From contig JBBDQR010000157.1 in the NCBI GenBank assembly GCA_040905885.1, positions 15,882 to 79,881 on the forward strand: a stretch of DNA of 64,000 bases. The letters are read 5' to 3'. This document shows, one piece after another, positions 56,699 through 64,000 of the stretch. This stretch comes from JACVRU01 sp040905885. Lineage in GTDB: Bacteria > Actinomycetota > Thermoleophilia > Gaiellales > Gaiellaceae. The notes below the pieces were generated by a model. The model saw only the letters and a program-made list of their open reading frames with translations, ran no database searches and was not told the origin of the DNA. The translations under genes were made by a program, and so were the position numbers. Position 1 is the first letter of the stretch; every line of letters starts with the position of its first letter.

Positions 56699-58075
56699 CT
56701 ATGTGGGCCGGATGTTCTGGTTGACGTGGAAGACGTTGTCGGGGTCGTACTCGGCCTTGACGCGCGCGAGCCGCTCGTAGTTGCCGCGGTACGTCGCGCG
56801 GACGCGCTCGTCGCCCTCGTCGGCCATCATCATGTTCACGTAGGCGCCGCCCATCGAGTACGGGTGGAGCGCCTCCCAGTACGAGACGGAGAACTCGCGG
56901 AGCTCGGCGGCCTTCGCGGGGTCGGGGTCGACGCCGACCATCACCTGGACCCAGCCCGCGTCCCGGTAGGCCCACGCGGTCGCGTCGTTGGCCACCCGCG
57001 CCGGCGCCCCGCTGAGCGGATAGAGGTGCATCGTCGACTGCGGCGTGGGCATCCGCTGCGCGAACTCGACGTGCCGCTCCACGGCCTCGTCGGGGATCTC
57101 CCGGACGTAGTCGGCCCGCCAGTACCACTGGTGGCCGGCCGGATAGAGCGCGTCGAAGAGCGAGTTCAGGACCGGCAGCGGTACCTCGCCGACGCCGTCG
57201 AGGTCGGGGCCGAGCGCGCGGGCCGGGGCGAGCGCTTCGTCTGCGTCCTCCTTCGAGCCGACGTACGTCCAGAGGACCGCGGCCATCTTCTTCAGGTGGA
57301 GCTCCTCCGGGAACATCGGCACGGGCGGCACCGTGAGGAACGCGAACCAGCCGTTCAGCTCCTCCGGGGCCGTGTGGATGAAGTCGCGGTACCAGCTCAG
57401 GATCTCGGGCGCCCGGTCGAGCGACCACATCGTCGGGCCCGCGACGATGCCCGCGACGGGCTGGAGGCGGAAGGTGAACGCGGTCACGACCCCGAAGTTG
57501 CCGCCGCCACCTCGCAGCGCCCAGAACAGGTCCTCGTTCTCCTCCTCGCTCGCCCTGACGAAGCTGCCGTCGGCGAGCACGACGTCCGCGCCCATGAGGC
57601 TGTCGATCGTCAGGCCCATCGTGCGCGTGAGGTTGCCGACACCGCCGCCGAGCGTGAGCCCGCCGATCCCGGTCGTCGAGATGAAGCCGAAGGGCAGCGC
57701 CAGCCCGTGCGGGTGCGTGGCGTGGTCGACGTCGCCGAGCAGGCTGCCCCCGAGCGCGACCGCGGTGCGGCGACCGGGATCGACGATCACGCCGCGCATC
57801 GGCGACAGGTCGACGACGAGCCCGTCGTCGACGCTGCCGAGCCCGCCGCCGTTGTGGGCGCCGCCCCGCACGGCGATCTCGAGCCCGTTCGCGCGGGCGA
57901 AGCCGACGGCGCTCGACACGTCGGCCGCGTCGACGCACTGCGCGATCACCGCCGGCCGCTTGTCGATCATCGCGTTGTAGAGTGCGCGTGCCGACTCGTA
58001 CTCCGGGTCCTGCGGTGAGATCACAGGACCGCGGTGCTGGCTCGCGAGAGTCTGTGCGAGCTCGATCGTTGCCAT
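56699..58075 (-). CDS. FAD-linked oxidoreductase (BBE/PCMH type)
   Basis: 458 residues from the ATG at 58075 with a GAGGGGGAG ribosome site. The PCMH FAD domain has IAVRGGAHNGGGLGSVDDGL, in which the His is the usual covalent FAD site. GGLTLGGGVGNLTRTMGLTI follows; the second (Cys) attachment site seen in berberine-bridge enzymes appears absent. The BBE C-terminal motif AEYDPDNVFHVNQNI is present. Such enzymes oxidise sugars, alcohols or polyketide-like compounds. TAGGCT at 58118-58113 may be its -10 box. Confidence 0.87.
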   Translation of the reverse strand: MATIELAQTLASQHRGPVISPQDPEYESARALYNAMIDKRPAVIAQCVDAADVSSAVGFARANGLEIAVRGGAHNGGGLGSVDDGLVVDLSPMRGVIVDPGRRTAVALGGSLLGDVDHATHPHGLALPFGFISTTGIGGLTLGGGVGNLTRTMGLTIDSLMGADVVLADGSFVRASEEENEDLFWALRGGGGNFGVVTAFTFRLQPVAGIVAGPTMWSLDRAPEILSWYRDFIHTAPEELNGWFAFLTVPPVPMFPEELHLKKMAAVLWTYVGSKEDADEALAPARALGPDLDGVGEVPLPVLNSLFDALYPAGHQWYWRADYVREIPDEAVERHVEFAQRMPTPQSTMHLYPLSGAPARVANDATAWAYRDAGWVQVMVGVDPDPAKAAELREFSVSYWEALHPYSMGGAYVNMMMADEGDERVRATYRGNYERLARVKAEYDPDNVFHVNQNIRPT

Positions 58076-58135
58076 CGCGGCTCCCCCTCTCTCTTGCTTC
58101 GGGATGCCTGCGAGCCTACGACTTTGCGCGACCCG

Positions 58136-58534
58136 CTACAAGGCCGGCGAGCCACTGCGCACGCGCGTGACGATCCCGACCAGGTTCCCGCCCGGGTCCT
58201 TGATCCACGCGGCCTGGAGCTCGCCGAGCGTGGCCACTCCGTCGACAGTCTTCAGGCTCGGCAGGTCGTACTCCTCCGGGACGGCGCCGCGGGCGCGGAG
58301 CTCGGCCACGGTCGCCGCAACATCGTCGACCTCGAACGAGATCGGCGTGTCCGAGCGACCACCCTCCCCGACCTCCACGCAGAGCGTGGCGTCGCCGGCC
58401 TGGAAGACGACGTCCTCGTGGCCCGGCATCAGGCTGCGCCGGTCGGCGACCGTCAAGCCGAGCTTCCCCTGATAGAAGGCAATCGCCTCGTCGAGGTCGG
58501 GGACCTTCAGGTTGGCGACCAGGGATCCAGGCAT
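58136..58534 (-). CDS. VOC-family (glyoxalase-like) protein
   Basis: 132 residues from the ATG at 58534, overlapping the upstream stop as TGATG. The single VOC module begins SLVANLKVPDLDEAIAFYQG and includes ISFEVDDVAATVAELRARG and AAWIKDPGGNLVGIV. The first usual metal ligand (His) is replaced by Asn in LVANLKV, so metal binding is doubtful. It may bind a small ligand or antibiotic-like compound. It is translationally coupled to the DUF2652-like gene. Confidence 0.78.
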   Translation of the reverse strand: MPGSLVANLKVPDLDEAIAFYQGKLGLTVADRRSLMPGHEDVVFQAGDATLCVEVGEGGRSDTPISFEVDDVAATVAELRARGAVPEEYDLPSLKTVDGVATLGELQAAWIKDPGGNLVGIVTRVRSGSPAL

Positions 58535-59583
58535 CACTCGCGTCCCTTGCCCGCCAGCTCGGCGAGCCGCGCGTAGTCTGCGCGGAAGCGGCGCGCGAGC
58601 CGGCGGGCCTCGCGCCGGCCGGCGCGTCCCTCGACGGGCCGCCCCCTCACCACGACGGTCGTTCCGCCGCTCGTGGGCGTCAGCGACGTCGTGAGGAGGA
58701 ACCGCGCACGACCCTCCGGAGTGCGGCTCTCGGTGAAGTACTCGAACGGCCGCCAGTCGAGGATCTCCTCGTAGATCTTGGTGCGGCCGTCGACGCAGAT
58801 CGAGGCGGTGCCGGTTTCTCGGCGGCCGCCCGCCTGCGCCTCCTCGACGTCGTCCACCTGCCAGAGCAGGCGCTTCCCCGGCGCCGTCAACAGCTCCCAG
58901 GCCGCAGCCGCCGGGAGCGGGAGCACGCGCTCGACGGCGAACGCGGCCTCTTCCGCTCCGACCTCGATGCGCCGCCGGTCGCGCTCGGCGCGGTAGCGCT
59001 CCTCGAGGTCGGAGACGAACCCGCGCACTTCTCCGACGTCGTCGCATCGCTCGGCGTGCGGCTCGAGCCCGAGCAGCTCCGGATCGAGCCCGTTGGCGGC
59101 CGCGAACGCTTCCGTGACCAGAGCGTAGGCGCTCAGCCCGACGCCGTTCTTCAGGAGCCTGTGCGCGACGATGACGTCGGCGCCGGTGAGCTCCTCGCCG
59201 CGGCGCACCCACTCGCCCGCGTGGAGGATGAACTTCAGGTCGAGCTGCGCCGCCTTCCGGCACGCCGTGCAGCTGCAGGTCGTCGAGTGGGAGATCCCCT
59301 CGAGGCGCGAGCGGAAGGCGAAGTAGCACTCCTCGACGGCGTCGAGGATCAGCGACGCGTCGGCCTCGCCCTCGGCCGCGTAGGCGAAGACCGCATCTCC
59401 CTCGCGCTTGTTGACGCGGAGCACCTGACCGAGGCGCCCCGCGATCGTGTCGATGACGTCCGCCACGACCTCCTCGGTGAACTCCAGCGGCCCGCCCACG
59501 ACGTACCCCGTGTAGCCGGAGATGTCGGCGATCACGAGACAGCCCGTCTCGGTCGCCGCTGCCGTGCGGGCGGGCGCGACCAC
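58534..59583 (-). CDS. DUF2652-like / SRPBCC-like two-domain protein
   Basis: 349 residues from the GTG at 59583, 17 bases after the clpX stop. The N-terminal half (CLVIADISGYTGYVVGGPLE, VNKREGDAVFAYAAEGEADA) resembles the DUF2652 family, which looks like a class III cyclase fold lacking several catalytic residues. A CSCTACRK motif follows near 115. The C-terminal half (about 205-330: VERVLPLPAAAAWELLTAPG) resembles an SRPBCC ligand-binding domain. It may sense a nucleotide or lipid; no enzyme activity is assigned. Confidence 0.65.
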   Translation of the reverse strand: MVAPARTAAATETGCLVIADISGYTGYVVGGPLEFTEEVVADVIDTIAGRLGQVLRVNKREGDAVFAYAAEGEADASLILDAVEECYFAFRSRLEGISHSTTCSCTACRKAAQLDLKFILHAGEWVRRGEELTGADVIVAHRLLKNGVGLSAYALVTEAFAAANGLDPELLGLEPHAERCDDVGEVRGFVSDLEERYRAERDRRRIEVGAEEAAFAVERVLPLPAAAAWELLTAPGKRLLWQVDDVEEAQAGGRRETGTASICVDGRTKIYEEILDWRPFEYFTESRTPEGRARFLLTTSLTPTSGGTTVVVRGRPVEGRAGRREARRLARRFRADYARLAELAGKGRE

Positions 59584-59600
59584 GGCCCCGAAACCTACTC

Positions 59601-60881
<1,281 letters not shown>

Positions 60882-60920
60882 GTCTCTCCTTTTACCTCGA
60901 AATCCGCCCGATTACCAGCA

Positions 60921-61505
60921 TCATCGGTGCTCGATCACCTGATCGATGATGCCGTAGTCCTTCGACTCCTCGGCCGACATGAAGTAGTCGCGCTCCATGT
61001 CTTTGCTGACTTTCTCGAGCTCCTGGCCCGTGTGCTTGGCGATGATCTCCTCCAGGCGGCGCTTGATCCCGATGATCTCGCGCGCCTGGATCTCGATGTC
61101 GGTCGCCTGCCCCTGGAAGCCGGAGGAGACCTGGTGGATCAGGATCTTGGCGTTCGGCAGCGCCATCCGCTTCCCTTCCGCCCCGCCGGCGAGGATGAGC
61201 GCGCCCATGGACATCGCGATCCCGACGCAGATCGTCTGGATGTCCGGCCGGATGAACTGCATCGTGTCGTAGATCGCCAGGCCCGAGTAGACCGAGCCGC
61301 CCGGCGAGTTGACGTAGATCGAGATGTCCTTGTCGGGGTCCTCCGACTCCAGGTGGAGCAGCTGCGCCACGATCAGGTTCGCGATCTGGTCGTCGATCGG
61401 GGTGCCCAGGAAGATGATCCGCTCGTTGAGCAGACGTGAGTAGATGTCGAACGACCGCTCGCCGCGCGACGTCTGCTCGATGACCATCGGGATCAGAGGA
61501 CTCAT
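60921..61505 (-). CDS. clpP: ATP-dependent Clp protease proteolytic subunit ClpP
   Basis: 194 residues from the ATG at 61505. AAGGAG, formed by the last codons of tig, lies 5 bases upstream. The catalytic Ser is in GIAMSMGALILAGG, His in AKILIHQVSSGFQG, and Asp in the following helix region (DIEIQAREIIGIKRRLEEII). IYVNSPGGSVYSGLAIYDTM is also diagnostic. It forms the 14-mer protease barrel with ClpX, encoded 39 bases downstream. Confidence 0.97.
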   Translation of the reverse strand: MSPLIPMVIEQTSRGERSFDIYSRLLNERIIFLGTPIDDQIANLIVAQLLHLESEDPDKDISIYVNSPGGSVYSGLAIYDTMQFIRPDIQTICVGIAMSMGALILAGGAEGKRMALPNAKILIHQVSSGFQGQATDIEIQAREIIGIKRRLEEIIAKHTGQELEKVSKDMERDYFMSAEESKDYGIIDQVIEHR

Positions 61506-61507
61506 CG

Positions 61508-62857
61508 CTACTCCTTGCTTCCGGGGGTCCACAACTTTGTCTCCGCCGCCGCCTTTTCCTGCTCGGGCGTCCAGATCGCCTCGCGGGCCTCGGCCAGCTC
61601 GGGCGAGATCGGCCTGACCTCGGCGGCGAGCCGGTCGAGCGCCTTCCGCAGGCGCAGGTCCTGGCGCAGGCGCCGCTCGCCGCCGTGGCGGAACAGCTCC
61701 TCCACGATCGGGCCGGGATCCTCGCCCGCGGCCTCCGCCTCCTCGGTGATCAGCTCGACGATCTCTTCGTCGGCGACGTCGAGGCCGAGCCGCTCCGCGA
61801 TCGCCTCGAGCACGATCTCCCGCGCGACCGAGCGCTGCGACTCGGCCTGGAGCCTGGCGACGAGCTCCTCGGGCCGCTGGCCCGTGAGCGCGAGATAGCT
61901 CTCGAAGTCGACGCCGCGCCGCTCGACCGAGCGGACGAGCCCGTTGAGGAGCTCCCGCGTGCGGGCCTCCACGATCGGGCCCTTCGGCTCCACCCTGGTG
62001 GCGTCGACGAGCCGGTCGACGGCGGCGGCGCGGAACGCGCCCTCCGCCTCGGCCTCGAGCTGGTCGCGCAGCCGTGAGTCGATGTCGGTGCGGAGCGCGT
62101 CCAGCGAGTCGAACTCGCTCGCGGCCCGGGCGAGCTCGTCGTCGAGCGGCGGCAGCACGCGCTCGTGCAGCTCCCCGAGCGACACCTCGACCGCCCGGCG
62201 CGAGTCGTCGGCGAGCTCGAACTCCACCGACCTCGACTCGCCGGGGGACATGCCGACGAGGGACTGCTCGATCTCCTCGACCAGCCGGCCCGACCCGATC
62301 TCGACGACGTAGTCGCGCTGGCCGCCCTCTCCTTCGGGGTCGACGAGGTCGACGACGGCGACGTCGCCGGGCTGCGCGGGGCGGCCCTCCACCGCCGAGA
62401 GCTCCGCGACCGTGGCGCGGAGGGCGTCGAGCTCGGCCTGGATCAGCTCCTCGGGGACGGCAACCTCGGCGCGGGGCACCTCGAGCGTCGTCCAGTCCGG
62501 CAGCTCGGGCTTCGGCTGGACGTCGACCGTGGCCGTGAAGGTCCAGCCCTCCTCCTCGCTCGTCGGCAGCTCGAAGTCGAAGTCGGGCTGGGAGACGGGA
62601 CGCAGGCCCTCGCGCGACGCGGCCGCCCAGAACCAGCCGCCGATGTGGCTCTCGACCGCCTCGGTGAACAGCCGCTCCTTGCCGACGCGGGAGACGAGCA
62701 CCGGCATCGGCACCTTCCCCTGGCGGAAGCCGGGGATCTTGACCTGCTCGGCCAGGTCGGAGGCGGCGTGCTCGACCGCGTGCTGGACGTCGTGGCTCGG
62801 GACCTCGACGGTCAGGCGGACCTTGTTGTCCGCGAGCTCCTCCAGCTGCGTCTGCAC
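61508..62857 (-). CDS. tig: Trigger factor
   Basis: 449 residues from the GTG at 62857. The N-terminal ribosome-binding domain (VRLTVEVPSHDVQHAVEHAA, IPGFRQGKVPMPVLVSRVG) contains the GFRxGKxP signature. A PPIase-like FKBP domain (about 150-245) and C-terminal helical arms follow. It chaperones nascent chains at the ribosome exit and precedes clpP-clpX. Tandem GTGs at 62887 and 62884 are alternative starts; the chosen one matches the usual family N-terminus (LEELADNKVRL). Confidence 0.95.
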   Translation of the reverse strand: MQTQLEELADNKVRLTVEVPSHDVQHAVEHAASDLAEQVKIPGFRQGKVPMPVLVSRVGKERLFTEAVESHIGGWFWAAASREGLRPVSQPDFDFELPTSEEEGWTFTATVDVQPKPELPDWTTLEVPRAEVAVPEELIQAELDALRATVAELSAVEGRPAQPGDVAVVDLVDPEGEGGQRDYVVEIGSGRLVEEIEQSLVGMSPGESRSVEFELADDSRRAVEVSLGELHERVLPPLDDELARAASEFDSLDALRTDIDSRLRDQLEAEAEGAFRAAAVDRLVDATRVEPKGPIVEARTRELLNGLVRSVERRGVDFESYLALTGQRPEELVARLQAESQRSVAREIVLEAIAERLGLDVADEEIVELITEEAEAAGEDPGPIVEELFRHGGERRLRQDLRLRKALDRLAAEVRPISPELAEAREAIWTPEQEKAAAETKLWTPGSKE

Positions 62858-62953
62858 CAGGCCGTTGTACCAGACCTCCCCCACCACGGCGGATGCCTCC
62901 AACGGGGGACGCAGAGGGCAGGGCCCGACCGCGAGACTTGCGGCGGACGAAGC

Positions 62954-63145
62954 GTGAAGCTGCGGCTCTCCGATCCCGCCTACACCGATCGCCTCGCGGC
63001 GTTCCTCGAGGAGATGGGTCACGTGCCGGCCAGTGCGGCCGGCGGAACGGTCGAGCTGGCGCAAGAGATCCCGGAGGACGAGCTCGCCGTCTACCTGCGC
63101 GTCTGGTCCGTGCTCGAGCCCGAGGCGACGGTTACGGTCGAGTGA
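62954..63145 (+). CDS. Small uncharacterised protein
   Basis: 63 residues from the GTG at 62954. It reads LRLSDPAYTDRLAAFLEEMG, then an acidic C-terminus ending VWSVLEPEATVTVE. It has an alpha/beta small-domain appearance and no membrane segment. It is divergent from tig (96 bases between, with no other supported feature). Function unknown. Confidence 0.55.
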   Translation: MKLRLSDPAYTDRLAAFLEEMGHVPASAAGGTVELAQEIPEDELAVYLRVWSVLEPEATVTVE

Positions 63146-63164
63146 GCGCGGGCAGGCTCCGGGC

Positions 63165-63284
63165 GTGAGCGAGTACCGCACGCCCGAGGAGGACACGATC
63201 GGCGGTCGCGGCGAGGACGAGCCGGCCGAGCTCGGCGGGCCGGAGCCCGAGAGCGGCGAGAAGCCCGAGCCGCAGGACGACTAG
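63165..63284 (+). CDS. Very small acidic protein
   Basis: 39 residues from the GTG at 63165: SEYRTPEEDTIGGRGEDEPA followed by more Glu/Pro/Gly. It is highly acidic and predicted disordered. The spacing to both neighbours (19 and 12 bases) fits an operon. Evidence is limited to position and composition. Confidence 0.35.
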   Translation: MSEYRTPEEDTIGGRGEDEPAELGGPEPESGEKPEPQDD

Positions 63285-63296
63285 CATCCGGCGGCG

Positions 63297-63938
63297 ATGG
63301 TCGCCCTCGCAGCGGTCGCCGCCGCACTCGCGCTCGCCGCGCCGCGGCCCGCTATCGTCTGGAAGCCGATCCCGTTCCCGCAGGCAAGGCTGGCGGAGAC
63401 GGCGGCCTACTCGGCCCGGCACTACGGGCAGCGGACGTGGCGGCTCACCCGGCCGCGGGTGATCGTCCAGCACGCGACCGCGAACCGCTCCTTCCCGGCG
63501 ACGTGGAGCACGTTCGCCACCGACCGCCCGGACCCGGAGCTGCACGAGCTGCCGGGGACGTGCGCCCACTTCGTGATCGACCGGGACGGGACGATCTACC
63601 AGCTCGTGCGGCTCGCGGTTCGCTGCCGGCACACGGTCGGCCTCAACTGGACGGCGATCGGAGTCGAGCACGTCGGCCTCAGCGGCGGCGAGGTGCTCGC
63701 CAACCGGCGCCAGCTTGCGTCCTCGATCGCGCTCCTGCGCTGGCTCATGGCCCGCTACGGCATCGCCCTCGGCGACGTGATCGGCCACAACGAGAGCCTC
63801 GAGAGCCCGTACCGCCGCGAGCGCTACGCGGCCTGGCGCTGCCAGACGCACGCCGACTTCCCGCGCGACGAGATGGACCGCTACCGGGCCCGGATCGGCC
63901 GGGCCAGGGTCAACCGCGTCCGTTCCAGCTGCAGGTAG
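63297..63938 (+). CDS. N-acetylmuramoyl-L-alanine amidase-like (Amidase_2/PGRP fold)
   Basis: 213 residues from the ATG at 63297. A hydrophobic N-terminus (VALAAVAAALALAAPRPA) serves as a signal peptide. The amidase fold shows VIVQHATANRSFPATWSTFA (first Zn His), CAHFVIDRDGTIYQLVRL, CRHTVGLNWTAIGVEHVG (catalytic Glu region and Zn ligand), and CQTHADFPRDE near the end. It would cleave the MurNAc-L-Ala bond in peptidoglycan outside the cell. A hairpin follows the stop. Confidence 0.85.
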   Translation: MVALAAVAAALALAAPRPAIVWKPIPFPQARLAETAAYSARHYGQRTWRLTRPRVIVQHATANRSFPATWSTFATDRPDPELHELPGTCAHFVIDRDGTIYQLVRLAVRCRHTVGLNWTAIGVEHVGLSGGEVLANRRQLASSIALLRWLMARYGIALGDVIGHNESLESPYRRERYAAWRCQTHADFPRDEMDRYRARIGRARVNRVRSSCR

Positions 63939-63953
63939 GTACTCGGGCGTCAG

Positions 63954-63970
63954 GCCGGGCGGAGCCCGGC
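63954..63970 (+). terminator. Hairpin after the amidase gene
   Basis: GCCGGGC, loop GGA, GCCCGGC: a perfect 7-bp GC stem 15 bases after the stop codon, followed by TTAGCC rather than a T-run. A weak intrinsic terminator at best. The remaining bases to the window end show nothing further. Confidence 0.45.
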
Positions 63971-64000
63971 TTAGCCCCGCGGTAGCCCCGCCCGCCCCAC

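Overview
The window is GC-rich, gene-dense bacterial chromosome. Several features point to a deep-branching actinobacterium, most likely of the Thermoleophilia (Gaiellales/Solirubrobacterales type). They are GTG as the commonest start after ATG, the gene order clpX-clpP-tig, valS-folC, ndk, maf, mreBCD-mrdA-rodA, RNase E/G, rplU-rpmA-obgE-nadD-rsfS, and many conserved hypothetical proteins with actinobacterial style. The class assignment is inference from gene content and order; no rRNA is present.

Layout. 1-5.7 kb: the start of a cyclic-nucleotide-binding protein, tRNA-Ala(UGC), and a six-gene minus-strand operon of envelope character (small acidic ORF, NlpC/P60 hydrolase, pentapeptide-repeat membrane protein, FecR-like lipoprotein, papain-like protease, uncharacterised protein). 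5.8-15.8 kb: a lipid/sterol-type set. A GMC flavin oxidase faces a patatin, an acetoacetate-decarboxylase-like protein, an alpha/beta hydrolase with Cys at the nucleophile position, and three small membrane proteins. Divergent from these are a membrane metallophosphoesterase and another membrane protein. A 202-bp MITE-like element flanked by CTAG has split the patatin from its operon. 15.8-20 kb: ring-cleaving-dioxygenase-like protein, remnant of an MMPL transporter ending exactly at a second copy of the element terminus, BON protein, and a membrane diguanylate cyclase. 20-29 kb: 2-oxoglutarate dehydrogenase E1, small membrane proteins, NYN nuclease, amidohydrolase, PadR regulator with its operator, and a polar amino-acid ABC transporter. 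29-36 kb: tRNA-Ala(GGC) overlapped by a PD-(D/E)XK gene, then rsfS, nadD, obgE, rpmA, rplU and RNase E/G. 36-43.5 kb: the elongasome genes rodA, mrdA, mreD, mreC, mreB, then maf. 43.5-50.7 kb: a divergent hicA/hicB pair, tandem methyltransferases, ndk, folC, valS. 50.7-59.6 kb: two class III cyclase-domain proteins, a gamma-glutamyltransferase, a BBE-type flavoprotein and a DUF2652-like/SRPBCC protein. 59.6-64 kb: clpX, clpP, tig and an Amidase_2-type hydrolase.

How it works together. The right-hand two thirds is housekeeping: protein quality control (trigger factor feeding ClpXP), ribosome biogenesis (L21, L27, ObgE, RsfS, RNase E/G), NAD and folate synthesis, and sidewall peptidoglycan synthesis (MreBCD, PBP2, RodA). 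The left third is accessory. Genes are packed tightly: most same-strand neighbours overlap by ATGA, GTGA or TGATG, and seven convergent pairs overlap at their 3' ends. Many operon-first genes have a TAnnnT box 6-7 bases before a GTG/ATG, which suggests leaderless transcripts. At least four reading frames that look real lack any ATG/GTG/TTG at the expected start. No intergenic stretch exceeds 300 bases without a described feature.
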